Shown here in pieces: positions 10,122-18,984 of a stretch of 22,076 nucleotides of DNA. Source of the DNA: Peribolospora baueri (taxonomy: Eukaryota > Basidiomycota > Peribolosporomycetes > Peribolosporales > Peribolosporaceae); contig JAMDHS010000152.1 in NCBI GenBank assembly GCA_029717555.1, positions 1-22,076 of the forward strand. Reading direction: 5' to 3'. The notes under the pieces were generated by a model, which saw only the letters and a list, made by a program, of their open reading frames with translations, was not told where the DNA came from and searched no databases. The translations under genes were made by a program, and so were the position numbers. How positions within the stretch are numbered: position 1 is the first letter of the stretch; every line of letters starts with the position of its first letter.

Positions 10122-12612
10122 ATGTTACGTCCCAAAAATTCAAAATCGGCCGCTCTACGCGGCATCGAGGAGCTCGCGGCGTCCTTCCTCGAGCGGCTCG
10201 CTGACGCCTTGGAGGACGAGTACGGCATGTTGAACATCTGGGACCACGACCATGGACGTCATCAGCCTTCCGAGAGTCTCGTGTCGGATATTCTCGACGA
10301 AGCGGATATGAACCAAACTACCGACAGGCGCATTTCTGTTCTTCTTCAAGGACGCCGTGTGATTGTTCGTCTTGCGAGGAGGGACGGCCAAGGCTCGTGA
10401 GTCTGGGAGAATGATGTCGACCTGCCCACCCACGCGAATGCGCTCAGGCAGAGCTTTTACGTCTCCTGGGCCATGCTCGCCCCTCATCTCTCCCCACAAC
10501 CATGCTGATTCATTATACTCCGTGGAACGATCGTTCTAGAGTGTTCGACGAGGTGACTTCCCAGGTAGCCCCCCGGCCTCGGTCGTACGAAATCGTGTAT
10601 CCCCGCAAGGATGGCTCTTCCACAAGGACCCTCGGTGGGCAAAGGAGCCACTTCAGGCCTGCCTTTCTTCTTGCTGCGGTGGTATGGGGGCGCTCTAATC
10701 CGTAACAACTTGTGATTCTTTCTCTCTATCCCTGGTGAACGGACTTTTTTTTTTTTTTTTTTTTCGCCACGTCCTCGTCGAACTCGACGCACACCTCACT
10801 CAGCCCAACTTTTTCAGGTCGTCCAGCTCGTCCACGAGGCGCTGCTCAGCAGCAGAGTGATCACGAAAAGGCGCGCACATAGGCCCCCCCGCGTTCCCTT
10901 CCCTCTCGTGCTGTCCATGTTACTAACGTTTCCGATTCAGTAGCTTCATCCTTACTGGCTGCCTTGGCGTGCATTACTGATGAGTTGATATGGTATGATC
11001 TCTTGGCGGCGTGACAGCAGGGACATTTTCTACCACGCTCCCAGCCTCTTCGGCGACCAGCGCGTAGTGGACAAGCTCGTCGACACGCTCGCCTGCACCC
11101 TGTCCCTCCGTCGCTCTGATCTCAACGTCTCCGCCTCCCCCAAAGGTCTCTGGGCCGGCCCTCTCGACGTCTTCCTCCTCCGTACTCGAAATGACAGTGA
11201 CGACGACGAAGGTACACTGAGAGGCGATGCGAGGACGGAGACGCTTGTTCCGGATGCGGAGGAGGTGAGGGATGTGGTGGGGAGAGAGGTGGAGTGGATG
11301 CTCGTGGTGGAGAAGGAGGCGACCTTCAAGGCTCTTTGTCAGAGCGGGCTGGCTGAAGGGAGAGAGATCGGCAAAGGTTTGATCATCACGGTAAGCAGGC
11401 GTTCTTCCCACTAATGGGATGAGACGTGACCGTTTTTTTTTTGGGTCTCATTAACGAGCTGTCCGATCCCTTCCGTTCGTCTTAACCAGGGAAAGGGATA
11501 CCCTGACGTGCATACACGGCGCTTCGTAAAAATGGTGGCCGACAGTCTAGGCGATAGGTGAACGACGCTCAGCGCGACGAGAGCGCAACTACCCGTCCTT
11601 AAGTTTGCTTCATTCTCTTCCTATCTCTCCAGCGTACCGGTGTTCGCCTTGGTAGATGCCGGTGACTATATGCTACTCGTTTTCCTGCTCATACCTCCCC
11701 TGTTTACGCCTTTATGCCTGACCATATTGTCCTCGCTTCTCTTTTTTTTTTTTTTTTTCGCAGACCCATTCGGTCTCGACATCCTAGCCACCTACCGCTA
11801 CGGAAGCGTCAGCCTTGCTCACGAGAACACCTCGCTCGCTGTGGGCCGGATGGAGTGGCTAGGCGTCAAGGGCACGGAGTGGGACTCGTGAGATTTCTCT
11901 CCCGTCCATTGCACTCTGTTCTGGTGACCTCGATGTCGATCTTGAAGGAGCGTGCGGGCTGGGTATAATCCTCTTCTGGTGGTGCGAACAGCCTCGACAT
12001 CGATCGGGACCTTCTACTCCCCTTGACCTGCTCAGACCGAAAGAAGGCCCTGTCGATGCTTAGCAAACCCGCTCGGATGCCCCTGGAGTGGAGGTCAGAA
12101 CCGAATTCGTCCCTTTCTTCCTTTCCGTGCTCCGCTTCCCTTTCGGCTCGCTCGCTCGCTGCCTTCACGCTCGTCGTGCTCACAAATCTCGTCTGCAACT
12201 CTACGTTCTCTTTACCGAACGAACGAAACGGATACCCAGGCGCGAGCTTTCGCACATGCTTCACCTCGGGCGCAAGGCGGAGATCCAAATCCTGAGCAGC
12301 GCCGTCAGCCCCACATCGTCGTCGTCGGCACCAGCGTCGTCACAGACGCCGTCGTCGCAACCGATCGGAGCCGAAAGGGGATCGGGGGAAAGGGAGGTGG
12401 GGGTGGGGGTGGTCGACGTAAATGCCGAGCAGACGCGAACTGCAATGCCAATGGCGTGCTTGGGAGCGGTTGGCTCGCCGGGAGAAGAGATGGACGTCGA
12501 CAGTGTGGAGGAAAGCGGGAGGGGTGATGGCAAGCGGGCCGGAAGGACGACTATCAGCGCACTGGAGGCGTACGTGATATCCAAAATCTGTGCACACCAG
12601 GCGTCTTCATGA
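10122..12612 (+). CDS. SPO11: Spo11, meiotic double-strand-break transesterase (Top6A family)
   Basis: Nine exons: 10122-10396, 10540-10681, 10818-10870, 11021-11390, 11490-11557, 11633-11661, 11764-11887, 11992-12093, 12240-12612; 511 residues. Spo11 makes the DNA breaks that start meiotic recombination, through a 5'-tyrosyl link. The N-terminal helix RGIEELAASFLERLADAL fits the family. The winged-helix block is VVQLVHEALLSSRVITKRD followed by IFYHAPSLFG, with Y161 as the likely catalytic tyrosine. The Toprim acid is E254 in VVEKEATF, and the metal-binding D311/D313 lie in VDADPFGLDIL. GKGYPDVHTRRFVKMV and RRELSHMLHLGRKAEIQIL are also family blocks. A Ser-rich, acidic insert of about 85 residues follows before the end helix ALEAYVISKICAHQ. 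Exons 1-2 are the least certain joins. The DADPFG codons are split by a phase-1 intron. Intron 3 has no GT donor and needs GC-AG. No break is seen in the catalytic core. Confidence 0.9.
10871..11020 (+). other. Inferred GC-AG intron in SPO11
   Basis: To keep VITKR-D-IFYHAP the exon must end AAAAG at 10870 and resume GGAC at 11021. The donor is then GCGCGC, which matches the consensus poorly after GC. The intron contains a perfect TACTAAC branch-point word at 10921-10927 and a second candidate TTACTGAT near 10974-10980. No GT donor gives the same protein. Confidence 0.6.
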
Positions 12613-12915
12613 ATTTACCCCCCGGTACCCATACACCACAATGTGCGCCCGGGAAAAAGAGTGCCAACTGAACGAACATGATTGTTATTTTGAACGACGT
12701 CAGTGTGAGATTACATGCGTGACGATAGACCCTTATCACTAAGGAAATGAATAAAACAGTGGTCCCGAGCAAACGATCCGACTTCCCAAGACTCCCACAC
12801 AAACATACCGTAACCACGCGATCCTCGTCTTCGCTTGTGGTCTCCCCTCATGATGCTCAATATGGGCATTCCCCTCCAGCACCCAACCGACCTCCTCTGT
12901 CACGACTTTTGTGTC
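12613..12915. other. Convergent 3' intergenic region, SPO11 and UPF0538 gene
   Basis: These 303 bases hold both 3' untranslated regions. AATAAA-like text occurs at about 12749 (ATGAATAAAACAG) on the plus strand and could help SPO11 polyadenylation. I see nothing else in it. Confidence 0.4.
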
Positions 12916-13982
12916 TTAGCCAGTCTCATCCCATTTTGTTTGCGGGTCGCTCTGGAACTTTTTGTACGCCTCCAAGTTGAAGAAGGATACTTCTGTTTCA
13001 TTTTCTGAGGAACACGTCGCGGTAGGAGGAGAAGGTGGAAAGCAAGCGAGACGTTCAAAAAAAATCGAAAAATTGGATATAAATTCGGGAAGGGGGAAGG
13101 AAGAAATAATGGCGACGTTAGAGAGACGCAGGCCAACAGCCCAAGTTGGAAAGCCTAGCACAGTTAGGCACGACTGACTCACCCATTCCAACCTGCTCGA
13201 GAGTCTTGTCCTTCTCGTTGAGGATCCAGTCGTCATGGTCAAGGTTAATGATGAGGTTCGTCGTCTGGTTGTTCACAAACGTATGGTGGCGGCAATAGAA
13301 AATAATTATGAACAAGTCCAACGCTGATCTTAGTACAAGGGCAGAACACCCCGTCTTACCTTGGCGCCGTGTGCTCGGGTGTACAGCTTGATCGTATCTA
13401 CCCGGGGGTCATAAGAAAAATTGCAATAAATTAAAGAAAAGAGGCGAAGCCAAAAAGTAGAGGTGTATACATGCAGGTTGGACGGATTATTCAGAGGTAT
13501 GACGAGGTGAACAACGGCGAGGAGTGTCCGCGAAGCTAGGACTCACCAAGGTTCGGAGCGTATGATCGGAAAGGCTTGAAGGCCGGCAAAGTAGCTACCT
13601 CTGTGATGCAAATTATGACGTATGGACAGGGTTAATACATGGTATAGATAACCCCAAGACGCTGCACAGAGGCGATGGGACTCTATTCCTTCTTGCCTCG
13701 GGCTGTGCGCACCACCGGAGTCGCTTATTGATCCAAGATACGAGCCCTGTATAACACCACCCACGTCTGCTCACCTTTCCGCACCCTATCCTCAAGCCCG
13801 CCGACAGTCTCTTTTGTCAAATCGACACCTTTGAGCACGAGCGCCTTCATGCTCCTGTATTCGAAGCTCTTGATCACGCGCACCGTGATCACGGCGTCGG
13901 TCTTGGGACGAACCTCATTGGTGAGCTCGGTGGAGAGGTCGTCGGACGGGCCGACAGGTTTGAAAGGGGCGAACTCGGGCAT
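12916..13982 (-). CDS. UPF0538 / DUF2340 family protein (C2orf76-like)
   Basis: Five exons in reading order: 13982-13775, 13600-13547, 13397-13360, 13264-13183, 13004-12916; 156 residues. The family is conserved in eukaryotes but has no settled function, and none is claimed here. The family blocks are ITVRVIKSFEYRSMKALVLK, GVDLTKETVGGLEDRV, LPAFKPFRSYAPNLDTIKLY, TRAHGAKTTNLIINLDHDDW, and ENETEVSFFNLEAYKKFQSD followed by PQTKWDETG at the end. The fold looks ubiquitin-like in layout (basic strand, helix, acidic turn), which is inference. The chosen ATG gives MPEFAPFKPVG. The frame stays open to an ATG at 14336, but that part is low-complexity and runs antisense over the start of the MKK1 gene, so I left it out. 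Its four introns (95-178 bases) together exceed the coding length. Confidence 0.9.
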
Positions 13983-14329
13983 CTCGTTGTTGTGGGGACG
14001 ACGAAGGAGGCCCGATTGAAGAAAGATGGGGAGGGGAGAGCGGAAGCGGGAATGACTGCGGCAGGCGGTCGGACCACCCTCGCCACGTGGAGTTCTCCAC
14101 CGGGCGTTACGGCGCGTTGAGTCTGAAGCCGAGCCAGAAAGTGCGCCAGACAGACGCCTTGACGACGACGACAAGAAAGAGGACGACAGAAGACGGCAAA
14201 AACGACAACGACGAAGACGAAGACAAGAAACAGCGCACAAAGACAGGATCGACGAGCGTTTTGACGCAGTGCCATCGCCCGCACCGACGCCATCCTCTTC
14301 GCCCAGTTCTAGCTCGCCTCGTCGGTGAA
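13983..14329. promoter_or_regulatory. Shared divergent promoter, UPF0538 gene and MKK1
   Basis: Only 347 bases separate the two start codons, so both promoters and 5' untranslated regions must lie here. An E-box CCACGTGG is at 14083-14090. From about 14155 to 14265 the plus strand is purine-rich with GACGAC and AAGA runs, so transcription leftward would see a pyrimidine-rich tract. No plus-strand ATG occurs in the MKK1 frame before 14330. Confidence 0.6.
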
Positions 14330-16273
14330 ATGGCATCCCTCATCCCGCCTAGGCCGAGGAAGAACCCCAAGCTGCCTTCGCCGGCCAAGCTCTCCATTCC
14401 TGCCAGGTCGCCCACTCCAGGAACGACTGACGTCTCCGGTGAGACTGAACCTTGTGCTCCATCATCTTCTCTCCGCTCACCATCTCCGTTTCTGTCTATC
14501 TTCCATCTCCATGCTCGCCCGACAGACGATGAGGGACGACCGACCAACTCTTCCTCCATCTCCCTCTCCATTCCTTCCCACAACAACTCCTCGTCTGCCC
14601 TCACCGACGATCTCCGCAATTATATGGTAAGGGTGCACATCTCCGACCACCCTTCTTCCCACCCTTCTTCCCGCCCACCTAGCACCGTCGATCTCCAAGC
14701 CGACCTCAATTTTCACGCGGGCGCCGCTCGGTCTGATGCTGGCGCTGGAGGAGCTGGAGAGGAAACGAAGAAGAGTGTATTGGAAGGGGACGACGTTCCG
14801 GAAGACTTTTTTGTCGAGCCGGATGACCTGGAGATCATTGGCCGGTTGGGAGAGGGCGCCTCAGGCGCCGTCGTCAAGGCGAGGCACAAGCCGACTGGGT
14901 TGGTGATGGCTAAGAAGGTCAGCGATTCAGCGCACTCTTTTTGACGTTCTTCCACGAGGTCGTTTGCTGACGTCCATGCGTTCACCCCGATCCTCTTCCG
15001 ATCTCATCATCTCCCTTCTCTTTCGGCTTCTCCTCTCCGCCCGCCCATCTCCGGCTCTTCATTTTTTCAGACGATGCAAGTTTTTGCAAATCCGACGGAC
15101 CACAAGCAGCTCCTCCGCGAGCTCTCCTTCAACCGCGAATGCCGATCCCCTTACATCACGCGCTTCTATGGCGCCTTTCTGGAGGACGAGGATACATCGG
15201 TGGCGATCTGCATGGAGTACTGCGAAGCCGGGTCGCTCGAGGCTATCTACAAACGCGTCAAGGCGCTCGGTGGGAGGACGGGAGAGAAGGTGTTGGGGAA
15301 GGTTAGCGAGGCGGTGCTTAAGGGAATCGTGTATCTCCGTAGTAGGAAAATCATCCATCGTGGTGAGTGCGGGTCTAGTCATCCTTTGCCCCATCTTCCT
15401 TCCGTAGGTAATCCCATCGTCCGTGCTAATATCCCCTTCCTCACCCCCAATTCTCTGACCGCTATTTCTCGCTCCTTCAAGACATCAAACCCTCCAACAT
15501 CCTCGTCACCCGGGCCGGGCAGATCAAGCTGTGTGACTTTGGCGTGTCGGGAGAGCTGATGAACAGCTTTGCCGGCACGTTCACTGGTACGAGCAACTAC
15601 ATGGCCGTGAGTACCGAGTTGATTTTGTCTCGACGAGCTCCCGGTGTGCACCACGGATGTGATCGACTTGCCACCTGTCTCTTTATTTTGGTTAATCGTC
15701 TTTGTCTTCTTCGCGCCTCTCGGATCTGCAGCCGGAACGCATCCGAGGAGACCAGTACAACGCCTCCTCAGACGTCTGGTCCCTCGGCCTCACCATCCTC
15801 GAAGTCGCTTCGAATCGCTTCCCTTTCCCTCCTGAAGGCGAACCGCCGTTAGGACCGATCGAGCTTCTTACGTACGTGATGGACATGAAGGTCCCAGAGC
15901 TACAAGACGATGAGAGAATCAAGTGGAGTTCCAAGCTGAAGAACTTTATCGAGAATTGGTAAGTGGATTAACGGGATGTTTGCTTCGGGTTCACTCGTTC
16001 TGATCCCTTGCCTTTGTCGTCGTTCTCCCCAAAAAAAGCCTTGAGCGGGATCCGAAACGGCGCCCATCGCCAGTAAAGATGTGTTCGCATCCGTTCATCA
16101 AGGCCTCCGAAGCGCGTCATCCCCCTCCGGACATGGCCAAGTTCGTCGCAGAAGTGTGGGGATGGCCTTACACTCCTTCTACTGCTGCTAACGCGCCGTC
16201 GAGGCAAGGTAACGCGGTGAATGCGGGTCCACACCCTATATCTGTTAGCGCTGGCTCTGCCGCAGGCTCGTAG
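14330..16273 (+). CDS. MKK1: MAP kinase kinase, Mkk1/Mkk2 (cell-wall-integrity) type
   Basis: Six exons: 14330-14438, 14526-14917, 15071-15362, 15482-15606, 15732-15958, 16039-16273; 459 residues. This dual-specificity kinase is expected to phosphorylate the Slt2/Mpk1 MAP kinase below a Bck1-type MAPKKK. A Ser/Pro-rich N-terminus of about 130 residues precedes the kinase domain. The glycine loop is [14 protein letters not shown] (from 142), the ATP lysine is K167 (VMAKK), the HRD motif is at 263-265 with KPSN after it, and the DFG motif is at 283-285. The activation loop is [18 protein letters not shown], with S293 and T297 in the MAPKK S-x3-T pattern. [20 protein letters not shown] and [16 protein letters not shown] point to the Mkk1/2 branch over Ste7 or Pbs2. 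Intron 1 (87 bases) is in frame and stop-free, so retention would add 29 residues to the N-terminus. Confidence 0.93.
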
Positions 16274-17189
16274 ACGAGCGGCGTGACAGCGTTTTTAGTA
16301 GGAAGGACGGTCGAAGTCATTCCGGACTTCCCGTCCTTCCCCTCTTCGCCGTCTCGGCGGTCGTTCCATCGTATTGTTTTCTCCCGGTGCTTCTTCTCCC
16401 CTGTTTCGCGCTTGGTGTTCGCATCCCGCCTAGATACCATCCCTCATTCACATCCGTGTGTGAACGGAGGTTGGGAATGTCGTTCTCTGCCACTGTTTGA
16501 CGAGAAGAAAATTCACTGGGATCCTCTTACTTGCATCATTGCTAGAGAGACATGAGTGCAATGTCAATAGGATAGCGGTAGTCCAATGTGACTCTCAAGC
16601 GCAGGAAAAGCCGGAGAACTTTTTACAATCGGGCGAGAGACAGAGGCATTCGCCGGGACTCCGCTTAATCAAGTTCTGTGGTGAGAAGCTGGCCGAGGTG
16701 ATTGGAGCAAAGAGAAAGGAAGCGACGACGGAAAAGGGAAAACGGGTCGCTCGCGTGTGTGCCAAAAGTGGAGCCTGATGGGACGGAAAGGTGGGAAAGT
16801 CGCAGACGGTCTGGTGGCAAATAAACAACGCTTTTCTTCGGACGGATACCACGGCGAAGCAAACTTCGCTTCGCCCCGCCTCGCACATCGCTGCGTCGCT
16901 CCGACGAAAAAAGATAGGGTATTTCAGTACCTAGTGGAAATATATATATGTATATAGATCTACGTGCAAATAGTCGAAAAAAACTGATAAAGACCAGGGG
17001 GACAAGTGAACTCTCGTTCGTACGCTCTAGAGCAAGAGGAATGAACACTGTTACCCTCCATACCTCCTCCATTCCCATGCACTCGAATGACTTAGCACGG
17101 CAAAAAAAGCCAAATGCGAGACCTGCTCGCCGCATTCAAACAAACTTCACCCAGTCCCTGTCCATCTTTGAAATTTAATGCTTGACCCA
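16274..17189. other. Convergent 3' intergenic region, MKK1 and ARO7
   Basis: At 916 bases this is long for a convergent gap in this window. It includes a TA-rich spot (16940-16957) and a small perfect hairpin GCGAAG-CAAA-CTTCGC at 16854-16869. A 156-codon minus-strand frame at 16665-17135 and a 93-codon plus-strand frame at 16497-16778 have no recognised domain. An uncharacterised non-coding transcript cannot be excluded. Confidence 0.4.
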
Positions 17190-18621
17190 TCAGTTCGCCG
17201 GCGCCGCCGCCGTCGCCGGAGGTCGGCTCAGCGCTTCGACCTCCTCTTCTGAAAGTCCGTCCAGCCTGTGAGAGAAACAGAAGCAAAGAGCAGCAGTGAG
17301 CAGGCGGAAGCGATAGGTGATGGTTCTAGCGCATGGCGTACCTGTGAAGCAGATATTCGACCTGTGAGGGCAATGAGCAAAATGGAAGAAGAATGTGAGG
17401 AGGAGTCTGATTCCGCCCAGATGGCTCAACCGGCCATGATACATGGACGGAGAGAGGAAAGGAACGGGCACGAGCGACTCACCTCGACCTCTTTGGTCAG
17501 CGGAATGATCCAATCCTTGTAAAGCTTAACGATAGCGTCTACGTCAATTTTCATCGGGCCGTTTCCATCTATATCCTGTCCGTAAATCCTCGCCTTGGCA
17601 GCCAAGCGAACGAGCAGAGCAGCTTCGACAGCTGGTTTAGTGATCAAGTCGGCCAGGGCGCTAGGGTTGGGTTTCTTTATGTGAGGGACGAAAAGATGAG
17701 GTGCGGCGCAGAACTTGGATTCGGAGACAAACATGCCTGCGCGCAAAAGAGTGAGAGGTGGACAGTCAAGTTGATGCGAGGAAGGGAACCTGTCCAAGCC
17801 ACAGACGACAGCGACGGGCGCCAGTGCCAGCTACTCACCACAATGAATCCTCCTACTAATAGCCTGCAGGACCTCCACGTCCCTCGTGGCCCCGCTTCCG
17901 TAATTCCCGTCGTCTTCCTTTTGGGAAGAGTTGCAAATGGCGGGGAGAATGTTCTGGACGTAGAAGGCCATTATTGCAGGGTTCACGTTGATGTTGTTGG
18001 GGTGGAGGATGCGTGGGTAGTTCAGGGGGGGGAGGATTGGTTCGGGGAGAGGACCGGAGGTGAAAGGGTGTTCATCCGGACTGAGGAGGGATCGGAATAA
18101 CAGAGGAAACTAAGTGAGAAAAGCTGTATCTTGCTTATGTACACACTATGTTCGGAGTTCAAGGGCTGCCCTGCGCACCTTTCGAATCTTCTAACCTTGG
18201 CTGACGACCGGTCCAGAAACGAACGGCGTCAGCAGCAGTTGCACCTCGGCAATACACAACACAGAGGAACGCACCATGGGAGTACTCCGTCTCGCGCAAG
18301 AACCAGTCCAGCCAAGTTCCCTCGAATCCAATCTTCTGGAGCTCTGGGAAGGCGCCTTTCTGGTACATTTTAGGATTGAGTGCGTACTGGGAGCGTTCAA
18401 TTATAGCTTTTGGGGGAAGAGCAAGGAGAGAAAGTAGAAGAAAAAGCCAAATAAAGCATCAGCGAGAACGATATGGAGAGAGGCGCGGCCTTAGAAGAGA
18501 GAGAGGCACCAGCAAGCAGCTCACAAAAGATGATGGTGTCCTCGAGGCGGATGAGCGTGGCGCGAATGTTATCGAGGCTGAGGATGCTCGCCTCATCTCC
18601 TGAGAAGAAGTTCATGGACAT
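17190..18621 (-). CDS. ARO7: Chorismate mutase (AroQ eukaryotic type)
   Basis: Seven exons in reading order: 18621-18525, 18406-18275, 18200-18179, 18080-17839, 17736-17483, 17361-17342, 17265-17190; 280 residues. It converts chorismate to prephenate, the first step to phenylalanine and tyrosine. By eye-alignment to yeast Aro7, active-site residues R16, R157, K168, E198, T242 and E246 correspond to R20, R161, K172, E202, T245 and E249. Blocks include [56 protein letters not shown] and [17 protein letters not shown]. The effector-site residues R75-R76 and G141-S142 of yeast appear conserved ([17 protein letters not shown]), so feedback control is likely. Yeast Thr226 is replaced by D229 and Asn194 by K198. 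The C-terminus has an extra Ala/Pro-rich tail of about 18 residues. Two exons are microexons (22 and 20 bases). A second ATG lies two codons downstream at 18615. Confidence 0.94.
17342..17361 (-). other. 20-base microexon of ARO7
   Basis: It codes VEYLLH plus two bases of an Arg codon, next to catalytic E249. It is flanked by CCTCACAG before and GTACGC after. The length is not a multiple of three, so skipping would shift the frame just after the active-site glutamate. Confidence 0.88.
18179..18200 (-). other. 22-base microexon of ARO7
   Basis: It codes the centre of HAKVRRFESPDE, including the two arginines that line the allosteric effector site in yeast chorismate mutase. It is flanked by GTCAG before and GTGCGC after. 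Skipping would shift the frame. Confidence 0.88.
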
Positions 18622-18984
18622 GGCGGGCGAGGGAGGCTTGGTTATGCTACAAAAGAGAGAAGGATGGGAGAGAAGTGGAATAACGCTTCGCCACGACGGA
18701 GCAAATTAACCTCCGGCCTGACCTGTCGTCGTGGTCACACGAGGAAGCAAACTAGGTCACGTGCTCCAGGTACTTCCAAACTCGTCACGTGCCTGTCACG
18801 CATCGCGGCAACCCGGCTCTTATGTCGGTGCTGCGCGCTGGTGACGAGGTGAAGGTGGTGAGGCTGGTATTGGTCGTGTCGAGGAGCAAGAGGCGGTCGT
18901 GCCAGCGCCCATCTCCTCAACCGTCTTGACCGTCGCTCTCAGCTCGTTCATCGCAACTACGGCGTTGCCTCCTCTGCGCCCACC
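18622..18984. promoter_or_regulatory. Shared divergent promoter, ARO7 and GT15 gene
   Basis: These 363 bases lie between the two start codons. They carry two E-boxes with the identical 9-base context GTCACGTGC (18756-18764 and 18784-18792). Two further GTCAC words are at 18734-18738 and 18795-18799, all on the plus strand. A TTTTGTAG acceptor-like word near 18648-18655 on the minus strand might mark a 5'-UTR intron of ARO7. Confidence 0.65.
18756..18792. promoter_or_regulatory. Twin E-boxes GTCACGTGC, 28-base spacing
   Basis: The cores CACGTG are at 18758-18763 and 18786-18791. GTCACGTG matches Cbf1-type bHLH sites known from yeasts; other bHLH factors (Pho4- or SREBP-like) also use CACGTG. 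Site identity is direct observation, the binding factor is inference. Confidence 0.55.

Noticed and set aside
10921-10940. TACTAAC followed by TTCCGATTCAG as the true acceptor of SPO11 intron 3
   Set aside because: The exon that would follow meets stops or cannot be joined in frame to IFYHAP. The acceptor at 11020 restores the conserved protein.
13983-14336. N-terminal extension of the UPF0538 protein up to an ATG at 14336
   Set aside because: The extension is low-complexity, lies antisense over the MKK1 start, and does not resemble the family.
14107-14619. 170-codon minus-strand frame over the MKK1 5' end
   Set aside because: It is a shadow of the MKK1 coding strand and the purine-rich promoter; no domain.
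16854-16869. Hairpin GCGAAG-CAAA-CTTCGC as a terminator
   Set aside because: Intrinsic hairpin terminators are a bacterial feature. A 6-bp stem is expected by chance in a region this size.
16665-17135. 156-codon minus-strand frame in the MKK1-ARO7 gap
   Set aside because: No recognisable motif and it crosses TA repeats; not enough to call a gene.
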